A stretch of DNA of 64,000 nt from Carboxylicivirga longa (lineage in GTDB: Bacteria; Bacteroidota; Bacteroidia; Bacteroidales; Marinilabiliaceae), in contig NZ_JBNGOZ010000002.1 in assembly GCF_050589825.1 (NCBI RefSeq), forward strand, positions 322,561 to 386,560, written 5' to 3'. Every line of letters starts with the position of its first letter. Position 1 is the stretch's first letter. Under the pieces are notes generated by a model. That model was not told where the DNA came from, ran no database searches, and saw only the letters and a program-made list of their open reading frames with translations. Made by a program: the position numbers and the translations under genes. Below are positions 46,463 to 55,470 of the stretch, one piece after another.

Positions 46463-46893
46463 TTCTAATAATTATACTTGCAAATCTAAACTCTTATCGG
46501 AATAAATTGCAAACTCTACATTACAATTTTCAGAAACCCGTGCTATTTATAATTAATAAAAATAACCACAACAACACTTTCATTTTCAATGCTAAATTGA
46601 AGAAATATTTCCATATTGAAAGTGGAAATTGTTCGTTATTAATCCGCTGCGGATATTTTTTATTCAATTAATTTGCTTTTTAGCACTCAAAAAATTATCT
46701 AAAACGAGTTGTTCAGTTAACGCCTCACTCCTTATTCTCATCTTTAGAAAGCATAATGGAAAAAAAAAGATAGAAATAGAAAAGCTTGAAAATGGTTTGG
46801 CCATAAAACTGGATTTTTTCCATCTTTTTAAACAAATGAACCCATTCAATCCAACCATCATGCATTAGTTTTACCACATAAAACACAGCAAAC
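46463..46893. other. AT-rich gap between AAA ATPase and beta-mannosidase
   Basis: A 431-nt AT-rich stretch between divergent genes. It holds the ATPase promoter at its left end. An inverted repeat TTTCCA/TGGAAA lies near 46608-46628. A 79-codon reading frame at 46629-46868 has low complexity and no start context, so it is not called. Confidence 0.45.
46481..46513 (-). promoter_or_regulatory. Promoter of the AAA ATPase gene
   Basis: Minus strand TTTG (46513-46510), 21 nt, TAGATTTG (46488-46481): both elements match the Bacteroidetes consensus and the spacing is standard. The start site would be about 12 nt before the ATG at 46462. Confidence 0.65.
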
Positions 46894-49473
46894 ATGAAAC
46901 TATTTTTTTACGGACTACTATTATCCATCCTTGGAGGACTCTACTCGTGCGCACCACAAGCCACCAAGGAGTCGCATACAAGCATTACCATTGATAGCGG
47001 CTGGCAATTTAGCGAAGTTGATAAAAACGAATGGCGCAACGCCAGTGTGCCGGGTTGCGTACATACCGATCTGCTCAGTCACGACCTGATTGAAGATCCC
47101 TTTTACCGCTTAAATGAACACGACCTGCAATGGATCGACAAGAAAGACTGGGAGTATAAAACCACATTTACCCTGGATCAATCAACTCTCGACAAAGATC
47201 AGATAGAGCTTCATTTTGCAGGCCTGGATACCTATGCCGACGTTTACCTTAATGGCGAACTGATATTGAAGGCCGACAATATGTTCAGAGGCTGGACCAA
47301 AACCGTTAAACAGCTACTGAAGGTGGGTGATAACAACCTTCGTATACTCTTTCACTCACCCATCAAGATGGGACTCGAAATATACGATAACTACCCCTAC
47401 GTGGTGCAGTCATCTGCCAACGACCTGGCAAAAATTGGCAAAGTGCCGGGCGAGAAATGGGTAAGCCCACATGTACGCAAGGCACCCTACCACTTTGGCT
47501 GGGACTGGGGACCGCGCCTGGTAACGTCGGGAATATGGGAACCCATTACGCTGAAAGCCTGGAATACTGCACAAATTACCTCCATCCATACCCAACAAAA
47601 AACCTTAAATGATGAGCAGGCAAAGCTGAGCGCAGTATTTGAAATTGAAGCCCTGAATGAAGAAACAGCGTCTTTAACAGTGCGTATAGATGGCGAAACC
47701 CTTGCCAATGAAGAAGTGCAGCTGAAAAAGGGTCGTCACACTTACCCGGTGGATTTTCAAATTGATCAGCCGAAACGTTGGTGGACAAATGGACTGGGCG
47801 AAGCGCACCTCTACACTTTAAAAGGAGAACTAAAAACAAAGGCCGGCACCGAGACCTTTGGACACCAGTTGGGGCTCAGGACTATTGAACTGGTGCGCGA
47901 AGACGATGAAGTAGGACGCTCTTTCTACTTTAAACTGAACGGACAGCCTGTATTTATGAAAGGTGCTAACTACATCCCCAACGATGTGTTTCTGGATCGT
48001 GTGACACCCGAGAAATATGAGCACATTATAAAATCGGCGGTGGACTGTAATTTTAATATGCTGCGCGTATGGGGTGGTGGCATCTACGAAAAAGAAATTT
48101 TCTACGACCTGTGCGATCAATATGGCATCCTGGTATGGCAAGACTTTATGTTTGCCTGCAATATGTATCCGGGCGATGACGCCTTTCTTGAAAGTGTGAA
48201 GCACGAGGCTGAATACAATGTACGACGGCTACGTAACCACCCCAGCATTGCCCTGTGGTGTGGTAATAACGAAATACTGGCAGCCTGGTTTGGCTGGGGT
48301 TGGAAAGAGGATAACGAGAAGAAGCAACCCGAAGGCGCCAAAGCCATGTGGCAGGCCTATAAAGACATCTTTTTAGACATACTGCCCAAGGCCGTGGCGG
48401 CGCACGATCCGGCCAAACAATACTGGGCATCGAGCCCGCAGGCGGGCGATACTATTCGCACCAATAAGATCGATGGCGACGAGCACGACTGGCGTATCTG
48501 GTTCCAGGATGTACCTTTTATCACCTATCATGATGGGGCAGCACGTTTTGTGAGTGAATATGGATTTCAGTCCTTCCCTGAGCTGAAAACCGTGAAAAAA
48601 TATACCACACCGGAAGATTACAACATCAACTCCGAAGTGATGAAGTCGCACCAGCGATCTTTTATTGGCAATGGCGCCATCAAGCGTTATATGGATAACT
48701 ACTATCGTAATCCAAAGGATTTTGAATCTTTCTTGTATGTGGGTCTATTGCTGCAAGCCGAAGGTATAAGAACCGGCATTGAGGGACACCGCATTAATAT
48801 GCCCACTACCATGGGAAGTCTTTACTGGCAGCTGAATGATGTGTGGCCGGCAGCATCGTGGTCAAGCATCGACTATTACGGCAACTGGAAAGCCCTGCAA
48901 TACTACACCCGCAAAGCTTTTGCTCCTCTCATCGCCGTGCCCGACACCAAAACAGACGATCTGCTGATTTACACAGTATCTGATCAGTTTGAGGATCAGA
49001 AAGGACAGTTGGAACTTGAGATACTGGATTTCAACGGTAAGCAGCTTTGGGCACACAGTTCAGAAATAAATATTAAAGCCAATACATCCAGCATAGCCTT
49101 TAAAAAATCACTTAAATCGGTACTGAAGGGCATTGACACCAAAAATGCTGTATTATCAACAAAATTAATGGTTGAAGGCGAAGCAGTTTATACAAGCACT
49201 TTCTACTTTAAAGCGGCCAAAGACCTGACGCTGCCAACACCCCAGCTGACAGCAGAAGTTGAGAAGATTGCCGAGGGATACAAAATTACCGTGAGCACCG
49301 ACAAACTGGCCAAAAATGTATATTTAAGCTATGACGATGCAGAAGGCTGGTTCTCGGACAATTATTTCGATTTGCTGCCCGGACAATCACAGACCCTTGT
49401 ATTTGAAACCAAGGCTAACATTAATAAGCTCAAGGAGAAACTACTGATACGCAGCCTTCAGGATACTTATTAA
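46894..49473 (+). CDS. GH2 beta-mannosidase lipoprotein
   Basis: An 859-residue glycoside hydrolase family 2 enzyme of beta-mannosidase type, which removes non-reducing beta-mannose, including the Man-beta-1,4-GlcNAc of N-glycan cores. The signal ends in a lipobox (LYSC). The sugar-binding domain starts SGWQFSEVDKNEWRNASVPGCVHTDL; the acid/base is Glu460 in WCGNNE and the nucleophile Glu555 in SEYGFQSFPE; VWPAASWSSIDY near 650 is conserved. Length is normal. It converges on manA and shares a bidirectional terminator with it. The lipoprotein signal suggests periplasmic or surface location. Confidence 0.95.
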   Translation: MKLFFYGLLLSILGGLYSCAPQATKESHTSITIDSGWQFSEVDKNEWRNASVPGCVHTDLLSHDLIEDPFYRLNEHDLQWIDKKDWEYKTTFTLDQSTLDKDQIELHFAGLDTYADVYLNGELILKADNMFRGWTKTVKQLLKVGDNNLRILFHSPIKMGLEIYDNYPYVVQSSANDLAKIGKVPGEKWVSPHVRKAPYHFGWDWGPRLVTSGIWEPITLKAWNTAQITSIHTQQKTLNDEQAKLSAVFEIEALNEETASLTVRIDGETLANEEVQLKKGRHTYPVDFQIDQPKRWWTNGLGEAHLYTLKGELKTKAGTETFGHQLGLRTIELVREDDEVGRSFYFKLNGQPVFMKGANYIPNDVFLDRVTPEKYEHIIKSAVDCNFNMLRVWGGGIYEKEIFYDLCDQYGILVWQDFMFACNMYPGDDAFLESVKHEAEYNVRRLRNHPSIALWCGNNEILAAWFGWGWKEDNEKKQPEGAKAMWQAYKDIFLDILPKAVAAHDPAKQYWASSPQAGDTIRTNKIDGDEHDWRIWFQDVPFITYHDGAARFVSEYGFQSFPELKTVKKYTTPEDYNINSEVMKSHQRSFIGNGAIKRYMDNYYRNPKDFESFLYVGLLLQAEGIRTGIEGHRINMPTTMGSLYWQLNDVWPAASWSSIDYYGNWKALQYYTRKAFAPLIAVPDTKTDDLLIYTVSDQFEDQKGQLELEILDFNGKQLWAHSSEINIKANTSSIAFKKSLKSVLKGIDTKNAVLSTKLMVEGEAVYTSTFYFKAAKDLTLPTPQLTAEVEKIAEGYKITVSTDKLAKNVYLSYDDAEGWFSDNYFDLLPGQSQTLVFETKANINKLKEKLLIRSLQDTY

Positions 49474-49507
49474 AACCTTAACAATGCCCTTGGGCAGAAT
49501 ATAAAAA

Positions 49508-49538
49508 AGCGGTTCTCATCCTGATGATGAGAACCGCT
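49508..49538. terminator. Bidirectional terminator between beta-mannosidase and manA
   Basis: A 13-bp perfect stem (AGCGGTTCTCATC/GATGAGAACCGCT, 5-nt loop) flanked by six A and six T, serving the two convergent genes. Confidence 0.92.
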
Positions 49539-49559
49539 TTTTTATTCAGTTAACTGTGC

Positions 49560-50537
49560 TTAGGCTTCAATATACACTTCCAGTAACTTTGCCGTCCCTT
49601 CAGCACTTATCTCCACTTCATTGATGGCAGCCGGCAATAAAGTAGCCTCCATCTCTTTCAACTCAACATCAACACCATTGGCTTTGATAGTGCAAGCACC
49701 GCCTACGTTCATCAAAATAACGAAGGACTTCTTTTCACTGTAGTCCTTTTGTAAACCACCTTCTACCTGCAGCATATTAGTAGTAAAATACTGACAGGAA
49801 GCCACATTGACAGAGCTATTGACCACTGCCTGATAGTCCACCTTACCCGATGCATCATCGGAGAAGTCCATGGCATCCATCGCTAATTCGTGGTGCAGCT
49901 CACGCGGATTACCAAACTTATCACGACGATCGAAATCATAAATTCGGTAGGTAATGTCCGAGGTTTGTTGAATCTCAGCAATCAGATTACCACTACCAAT
50001 GGAATGCACCTTACCGGCAGGAATAAAAAAGGCATCGCCCTCGGCGGTCGGGTGCTTGGCCATCAGCTCCATTAGTTTACCCGATGAATGATAGGTCTCA
50101 AATTCCCCGGCCGTCGTTTTTTTGCTAAAGCCCGAAATCAAACCGGCACCCTTTTCGGCATCCACCACATACCACATTTCAGTTTTACCGAATGAATCGT
50201 GCTTCACCTTTGCCAATTCATCATCGGGATGTACCTGAATAGACAGGTCGTCGTTGGCATCAATGTATTTGATCAACAGAGGAAAGTTAGTGCCAAACTG
50301 TTGATATACTTTCTCACCCAGTAGATCACCTTTGTAGGCCTCAATCAGTTCCAGCATGTTTTTCCCAGCCAGCTCACCATTGCTCACCACAGATAAATCA
50401 TTCTTCAAGCCCGACACAGCAAAATTCTCACCGATCTTCACGTCTTCAGCCACTTCAACATTTAGTTTCTGAGGTATTTTTTTACCTCCCCATATCATCT
50501 CTTTCAGAATGGGTTGAAATTTTAATGGATACAACAT
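49560..50537 (-). CDS. manA: Mannose-6-phosphate isomerase, class I
   Basis: A 325-residue type I phosphomannose isomerase (short bacterial form) converting mannose-6-P to fructose-6-P. The zinc-site segment SIQVHPDDELA and the later AFFIPAGKVHSIGSG are intact, and the start MLYPLKFQPILKEMIWGGKK is standard. It is the third gene of the LacI-ROK-manA operon (48 nt after ROK), so the operon phosphorylates and isomerises a hexose, most simply mannose released by the neighbouring beta-mannosidase. Confidence 0.95.
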   Translation of the reverse strand: MLYPLKFQPILKEMIWGGKKIPQKLNVEVAEDVKIGENFAVSGLKNDLSVVSNGELAGKNMLELIEAYKGDLLGEKVYQQFGTNFPLLIKYIDANDDLSIQVHPDDELAKVKHDSFGKTEMWYVVDAEKGAGLISGFSKKTTAGEFETYHSSGKLMELMAKHPTAEGDAFFIPAGKVHSIGSGNLIAEIQQTSDITYRIYDFDRRDKFGNPRELHHELAMDAMDFSDDASGKVDYQAVVNSSVNVASCQYFTTNMLQVEGGLQKDYSEKKSFVILMNVGGACTIKANGVDVELKEMEATLLPAAINEVEISAEGTAKLLEVYIEA

Positions 50538-50585
50538 TGTATATTCTCCTTTTGTATGGTTATTATTCTATTTTAGTTCTCCCGC

Positions 50586-51674
50586 TTACTGATCCAGTTG
50601 ACTCAGTGCATAGGCATAGGCACCAATGGCAATCGCCTCGCTGGCATCAAGCTTACTGGTTGCAATGGCAATTTTCTGCTCCGGTGAATAATCCACCTTC
50701 TTATCAGTAAAAGGTACGGTAATTTGATGACTTTGGGTATGAAAAAATGCTTCCTTTTCATCGGCATTATCAAGGCAATAGACTTTTTGTACCAGGCGAT
50801 CCTGACCATTATCAAACTGCCCTTTAATCACCTGCATCACAGCGGGCATGTACAGGCTACTGGCTCCGGTGAGGCCACCGCCAATTACTACAATACCGTC
50901 AAATAGGTTAATTAAATTGGCTACTGCATCGCCCAGATGGCGGCCAAAAATCGCAAAAGCCTCACGTGCCGCATCCTTATTACCTTCCTTATTACCCTCT
51001 GCAATATCAAACACATCTTTGGGCATTAGCGAAGCTGTGTTACCACTCAAACGGTTGTACTCGTTAATAATGGCACGGGTACTCACGCCTTCTTCGGCGT
51101 TGCGCTCAGGCGATACAGCATTACTGACATTCCAAACCTCGGCCACAATACTATTATCGCCAGCAATCAGCACATTGTCGTGCACCAGTCCGGCACCAAA
51201 TCCGGTGCCTAGGGTTAAACCAATCAGATTCTTATAGCATTTTGTGCTACCCTGCTCCTTCAATGCGGTATTTATCTCAGGAAGGATGCCCCCCAAAGCC
51301 TCTCCATAAGCATAAAGATCCCCATCATTTTGTATGAAAACAGGAATACCAAAATGATGTGCTAACATTGGCCCCAAGGCTACACCCCCACGAAAAGCCG
51401 GAAGATTACCCAGGTCGCCAATGATACCATTGGGATAATCGGCAGGACCGGGAAAGGCAAAACTAATGGCCTCTGGCTGATGATCCAACTGTGCAACCAC
51501 AGCTTCGAAGCCTTCGATCATATTTTTCAAACAGCGCTCCAGCTGATCGCCGTTGGCTGCTTTTTTAATGGGAGCCAGCAGGCTTTTCCCGCCACGCATG
51601 GCATTAAAAACAAAATTTGTACCGCCTGCATCCAGCGTCATAACGGTTCTCTTGTCGGAATAAATACTACTCAT
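50586..51674 (-). CDS. ROK-family sugar kinase
   Basis: A 362-residue ROK protein. The phosphate loop LDAGGTNFVFNAM, the IQNDGDLYAYGE segment with the catalytic Asp (about 108), LTLGTGFGAG and VVIGGGLTGAS are present. The zinc-binding CxCGxxGC motif common in ROK proteins is missing. It has no helix-turn-helix, so it is a kinase, not a regulator. Given its place between a LacI regulator and manA, mannokinase or glucokinase activity is likely; some Bacteroides ROK kinases accept both sugars. Confidence 0.88.
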   Translation of the reverse strand: MSSIYSDKRTVMTLDAGGTNFVFNAMRGGKSLLAPIKKAANGDQLERCLKNMIEGFEAVVAQLDHQPEAISFAFPGPADYPNGIIGDLGNLPAFRGGVALGPMLAHHFGIPVFIQNDGDLYAYGEALGGILPEINTALKEQGSTKCYKNLIGLTLGTGFGAGLVHDNVLIAGDNSIVAEVWNVSNAVSPERNAEEGVSTRAIINEYNRLSGNTASLMPKDVFDIAEGNKEGNKDAAREAFAIFGRHLGDAVANLINLFDGIVVIGGGLTGASSLYMPAVMQVIKGQFDNGQDRLVQKVYCLDNADEKEAFFHTQSHQITVPFTDKKVDYSPEQKIAIATSKLDASEAIAIGAYAYALSQLDQ

Positions 51675-51704
51675 AGGTTCTTATTAAGGAATAATATTAA
51701 GATT

Positions 51705-52682
51705 TTATCTATCAATAATTTTGCTCGAATAACATCGGTTCACGGGTACTTTTCCATCTTCAATTTGCTTACATAGTAACTCTACACAGTCATGAGCAAT
51801 CTCTCTGCCGGGTTGCAAAGCAGACACCACTCGCGGATACGCATAATCAAACAAATCAAGATTATCGAAGGTTGCAAAGTGAAGTTTATCAACGGCCAAA
51901 GGATAATATTTATTAACCGCCCACAAAGCATGGGCAGTCATCACATTATTTAAAAACAGAATACCATCGGGTGGATGCGGCAAGCTAAAAAAATGATGCA
52001 TCGCCTTCAGAACACCTGCCTTTAACTCCTTCCCATCAAGCTCCTGCATTAGTGACGCATCCGCAGCCATACCATGCTTTTTCAAAGCTTCCTTATAACC
52101 CCTGACACGATCTTGTATAGTGGGCAAAAAAGCCGATAACTGCAACAGACCGATGTGTCTACAGCCCTTTTTTACAAGATTTTCGGTGAGCGCAAAAGCA
52201 GTCTCGGTATTATTAATTGTCAGGGCTGCGGGAGAACTATCCGTAAAAAGCCGATCGAAACACACCGTTGGAATCATAGCCGATTTATCGAGGGGCGCAC
52301 AAGGTGCAATAATAACGCCATCGATCTGTCGCTTGGCAAAAGCATCCAGTATAGCTTCCTGCTTATCGGCCCTTTCATCTTTACTGGCCACCATCACCGA
52401 GTATCCACGCTGCTCTGCATAATACTCTACCAGCCGCGCAATCTTACCAAAGAAGGGATTAGAAATATCAGGCACAACAAAACCAAGTGTATAAGACCGC
52501 CCCATGCTCAGACTTCGCGCCAGATGGTTGGGTACATAATTTAGCTTTCGAGCCGTGTCCAATACCCGCCTCTGGGTTTCAGCACTGATATTCATCTCAT
52601 TACCCCGTCCGTTTAGTACAAACGACACGGTGGTTTTTGACACACCCAAGTGCTCTGCAATGGTTTTAATCGATGGTTTCAC
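51705..52682 (-). CDS. LacI-family transcriptional regulator (GTG start)
   Basis: A 325-residue LacI/GalR repressor. The GTG at 52682 gives the canonical start KPSIKTIAEHLGVSKTTVSFVLNG; the only upstream ATG (52751) lies beyond the promoter and would add 23 residues of no family resemblance. The HTH and hinge (NHLARSLS) are followed by a periplasmic-binding-protein-like sensor with GFVVPDISNPFFG and DGIIFLNN-like parts. It starts the operon with the ROK kinase (30-nt gap) and manA, and a palindromic operator overlaps its own transcription start, implying autorepression and induction by a sugar ligand. Confidence 0.93.
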   Translation of the reverse strand: MKPSIKTIAEHLGVSKTTVSFVLNGRGNEMNISAETQRRVLDTARKLNYVPNHLARSLSMGRSYTLGFVVPDISNPFFGKIARLVEYYAEQRGYSVMVASKDERADKQEAILDAFAKRQIDGVIIAPCAPLDKSAMIPTVCFDRLFTDSSPAALTINNTETAFALTENLVKKGCRHIGLLQLSAFLPTIQDRVRGYKEALKKHGMAADASLMQELDGKELKAGVLKAMHHFFSLPHPPDGILFLNNVMTAHALWAVNKYYPLAVDKLHFATFDNLDLFDYAYPRVVSALQPGREIAHDCVELLCKQIEDGKVPVNRCYSSKIIDR

Positions 52683-52689
52683 ACACTTT

Positions 52690-52705
52690 ACTAAACCGGT
52701 TAAGT
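52690..52705. promoter_or_regulatory. LacI-type operator
   Basis: ACTAAACCGGTTAAGT is a 16-bp palindrome with 14 of 16 positions symmetric, centred on AACCGGTT with the CG centre typical of LacI-family sites. It sits 8 nt before the GTG start, at the predicted transcription start. No second copy was seen near the other sugar genes. Confidence 0.6.
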
Positions 52706-52707
52706 TG

Positions 52708-52739
52708 CAAATATACACAAGAAAGCCACTACGCGCAAA
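52708..52739 (-). promoter_or_regulatory. Promoter of the lacI-ROK-manA operon
   Basis: Minus strand TTTG (52739-52736), 20 nt, TATATTTG (52715-52708): exact match and spacing for the Bacteroidetes consensus. The start site would fall near 52701, inside the operator. Confidence 0.7.
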
Positions 52740-52806
52740 CTTGGCCAACAAGGAAAGATAATCTGCTTAAAATACTACCTTAGCACAATAAAATCTTAAA
52801 GCTACC

Positions 52807-53886
52807 ATGCAAAACAAAGTTCAAGTATCCCCCAAAAACAGCATAAAGATCGCAAGCATATTATTAATATGCCTGTCACTATTCCTCTCGCTAACGGGCT
52901 GCAAAAGCAATCAAAAACAAGAGATTAAGGTCATGCAGTTTAATATATGGCAAGAGGGAACGGTAGTGGAAAAGGGTTATCCAGCCATACTCGATGAAGT
53001 AATACGCCTTGAGGCCGATGTGATTGCCTTAAGTGAAGTACGCAACTACAAGGGTGAAATACTGGCTGATCGCCTTGTGAATGACTTTAACAAACGCGGC
53101 TACACTTTCTATTCGCAAAAGAGTCAGGATAGTGGTATCTTATCTCGTTATCCTATCCTTTCACAGGAAGACCTGTATCCTGTGAAAAACGACCAGGGAT
53201 CAGTAACCAAGGCCCTCATCGATATTAATGGCACAGTACTGGCATTTTACAGCGCCCACCTCGATTACCGCCACTGCGCTTTATATTTACCCCGTTCTTA
53301 TGATGGCACCACTTGGAAAAAACTGGATAAACCGGTGACCGATACTGCGCTTATTGCGGCCTACAATAATCAATCTATGCGCGATGAAGCCATAAGAGCA
53401 ATCATTGCCGATGCTAGTGAAGAAAGGGAAAAAGGTCGTTTGGTAATGCTGGGGGGTGACCTGAACGAACCCTCCCATCTGGATTGGGTGAGTGCTACCA
53501 AGGATCGCTATGATCATAACGGCGTTGTAATGCAGTGGCCCAATACCAAGACCCTTGAAAAGGCCGGATTCATTGATGCCTACCGGCAACAGTACCCCAA
53601 TGTACTAACGCATCCCGGCTTTACTTATCCAGCTGATAACCCGCTTGTCGACATAAAAAAACTAGCCTGGAGCCCCGATGCCGATGACCGTGATCGAATA
53701 GATTATATTTTTTACCAAGCTGACAAACGCCTGAAGTTAAGAGATATTAGCATTGTGGGGCCACGCGGATCCATCGCACGCAACCGGCGGGTCACTGAAG
53801 ATACACAGGATCCAATCATACTGCCGGACGGCACCTGGCCCACTGATCACAAAGCCATATTGGCAACTTTTATCCTCGCGAAGTAA
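52807..53886 (+). CDS. Endonuclease/exonuclease/phosphatase (EEP) family lipoprotein
   Basis: A 359-residue secreted EEP-fold hydrolase. The signal is a lipoprotein type (SLFLSLTGC). Catalytic motifs of the DNase I-like superfamily are present: MQFNIWQEG, LSEVRNYKG (metal Glu), GGDLNEPS, DRIDYIFY and TDHKAI. Members hydrolyse phosphodiesters or phosphomonoesters, including phosphorylated sugars or lipids, so the substrate is open. It diverges from the LacI operon over a short intergenic region (125 nt from the GTG), so it may share the operator-containing control region. Confidence 0.85.
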   Translation: MQNKVQVSPKNSIKIASILLICLSLFLSLTGCKSNQKQEIKVMQFNIWQEGTVVEKGYPAILDEVIRLEADVIALSEVRNYKGEILADRLVNDFNKRGYTFYSQKSQDSGILSRYPILSQEDLYPVKNDQGSVTKALIDINGTVLAFYSAHLDYRHCALYLPRSYDGTTWKKLDKPVTDTALIAAYNNQSMRDEAIRAIIADASEEREKGRLVMLGGDLNEPSHLDWVSATKDRYDHNGVVMQWPNTKTLEKAGFIDAYRQQYPNVLTHPGFTYPADNPLVDIKKLAWSPDADDRDRIDYIFYQADKRLKLRDISIVGPRGSIARNRRVTEDTQDPIILPDGTWPTDHKAILATFILAK

Positions 53887-53897
53887 AACTCATAAAA

Positions 53898-53923
53898 AAA
53901 GCTCACCATTTCCAGTGAGCTTT
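53898..53923. terminator. Bidirectional terminator between EEP and PNGase F genes
   Basis: A 9-bp stem (AAAGCTCAC/GTGAGCTTT, 8-nt loop) with seven A before it and T-rich sequence after, between convergent genes. Confidence 0.82.
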
Positions 53924-53990
53924 CATTTTTTATCTAATACTGATGAGCTGACTCCCAAACTCTTTACACCAATTCAACTTTATCATTTAC

Positions 53991-55205
53991 CTACTCTTCC
54001 CAGGTAAGGTAAGCCGAAACCAACCAGTGGTTCAGTTTATCACCATCGATCTCTTGGGCCTCGGGAATGCTAAAAGTGAAGGTATGTTCACCGGCAGCCA
54101 CATCAAGATCCACCACCACAGGCTGAACATCGGAACCGGGGCACCAGTTGGAGCGCGATAGATCGGACGATGCCAAACGCTCTTCAATAACCTTCTCCTT
54201 ATACTTTCGCGCCTTGCTATCGATATAAGTAGCTGTATCCTTAATTAACCAAAGACCCGAACCCGGATTAAAGCGACGAAAAGCGGCACAGTCATCACGC
54301 CAGGGAATGAAGTTAATCACCTCTTCACCATCCACCTTCACAATATTTACCTTCTTCACAAATTCATCGCCACCGGAGTGACCACCATGTCCTGTGGTAA
54401 TATAGTTCAATTTTACATTAGAAACACCGGCCGGCACAGTCGCCTTCATCACCAAGTCCTTACGACTAAACAAATCAACATGTTTTTGACCACGATAGTA
54501 AGGAATGGTATTCAACAAGGGCTGAACCCCTGTCTTGGGTTTAGCAGCGTAGAGATAGTCTGTTTCATCGAACTTCAACTCGGCCGATACAGTATACCCT
54601 TCTTTGGTCCAGGTATCAATCCACACCCCTACCCACACATCGCCTTCCAGCAATGATAAACGATCGGTGATATCCTGCTCCCACACCACTTTATCTTCCC
54701 AATGCGGAATATAAACTGGCTTACGCAAGTCCATCTTATCATTATAAAAACCTATACCAAAGGGTGTCATAAAACGCATCAGCTCAACCACGGGTTGATA
54801 CTCACCGGCAGCAACCACACCGGGCAGTCCTTCATGCTCTTCCAGACCTTTGGGCAAGTCGCCACCCGCCTGAAGCGATACAAAATTTGGCATGGCACCC
54901 TCAGGTATCACAAAAAAGGAACCCGACTTATCCCAACGATCACCAGCTGAAGCCACCGTTACTTTGACCGAAGCAGCCACCTCGCGATCATAGCTTGGCA
55001 AACTAATCTTTTTCATTAAAATTCGACCATCCATAATCCGGTAAACCTTATCACTCTGATCCAGTTCTGCATCAAAAGCGCCCCCATCGAAATACAAATG
55101 CTCGTTATCAAACACTACCATGTGCTTATCGCCAATTGATGGCACCTCCTTTGGTCCGCAAGCAAACAGCAATACGGCCAGTAACAATAAAATCGTATTC
55201 TTCAT
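53991..55205 (-). CDS. PNGase F-type peptide-N-glycosidase lipoprotein
   Basis: A 404-residue lipoprotein (LLLAVLLFACG) resembling peptide-N4-(N-acetyl-beta-glucosaminyl)asparagine amidase, which releases whole N-glycans from glycoproteins. The recognisable parts are an N-terminal domain, VYIPHWEDKVVWEQDITD, YITTGHGGHSGGDEFVKK with the acidic active-site residues, WRDDCAAFRRFNP and SRSNWCPGSD with its cysteines, and the closing GEHTFTFSIPE. It lies next to a beta-mannosidase and mannose-phosphate genes, supporting N-glycan use. It is a single gene facing the EEP gene; no clear promoter is seen. Confidence 0.82.
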   Translation of the reverse strand: MKNTILLLLAVLLFACGPKEVPSIGDKHMVVFDNEHLYFDGGAFDAELDQSDKVYRIMDGRILMKKISLPSYDREVAASVKVTVASAGDRWDKSGSFFVIPEGAMPNFVSLQAGGDLPKGLEEHEGLPGVVAAGEYQPVVELMRFMTPFGIGFYNDKMDLRKPVYIPHWEDKVVWEQDITDRLSLLEGDVWVGVWIDTWTKEGYTVSAELKFDETDYLYAAKPKTGVQPLLNTIPYYRGQKHVDLFSRKDLVMKATVPAGVSNVKLNYITTGHGGHSGGDEFVKKVNIVKVDGEEVINFIPWRDDCAAFRRFNPGSGLWLIKDTATYIDSKARKYKEKVIEERLASSDLSRSNWCPGSDVQPVVVDLDVAAGEHTFTFSIPEAQEIDGDKLNHWLVSAYLTWEE

Positions 55206-55344
55206 GTGTTTATTATTTATTTATCAAACGCTAACTCATCCCTCCGCCAATATTACCCCATTCAATATACGGCGTTTCACTTTAATAATACAAGTTAAGC
55301 TTCACATCCCCACATCAGAATAGATTACATATGGGCACAAAAAG

Positions 55345-55378
55345 AAAGCCGCCTTAAAGCATTCTTTAAGACGACTTT
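55345..55378 (-). terminator. Hairpin terminator, minus strand
   Basis: The minus-strand transcript forms a 15-bp stem (AAAGTCGTCTTAAAG with CTTTAAGGCGGCTTT, G-U pairs only, 4-nt loop) followed by CUUUUUG. The plus-strand version has mismatches, so the minus strand is the designed one. It lies 270 nt past the DUF3078 stop. Confidence 0.65.
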
Positions 55379-55407
55379 CAACTTTTAACCAAACCTAACC
55401 CTAAACT

Positions 55408-55470
55408 ATGAGAAAACTTACTCAATATCTTGTTGACACACTTGTGTCGAAATTTCTTTTTGATTTGTAA
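55408..55470 (+). CDS. Candidate 20-residue small protein or leader peptide
   Basis: ATG AGA AAA CTT ... TTG TAA encodes MRKLTQYLVDTLVSKFLFDL, a basic N-terminus then an amphipathic leucine-rich helix. The 30 nt before the ATG contain no G (AACCAAACCTAACCCTAAACT), like many Bacteroidota translation starts. A 6-bp hairpin (about 55473-55492) and a T-rich tail follow the stop, as expected for a short transcript. No promoter was found, and coding cannot be proven at this length. Confidence 0.35.
   Translation: MRKLTQYLVDTLVSKFLFDL

Noticed and set aside
46629..46868. A 79-codon plus-strand reading frame in the gap before the beta-mannosidase
   Set aside because: Low-complexity AT-rich sequence, no recognisable domain, no start context or promoter; likely chance.
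52683..52751. Longer LacI regulator from ATG 52751
   Set aside because: It would start upstream of the -33 element and adds residues unlike any LacI N-terminus.
53451..53456. Six-G run in the EEP gene
   Set aside because: Arises from CTG GGG GGT in a conserved GGDLN motif; too short for frequent slippage.
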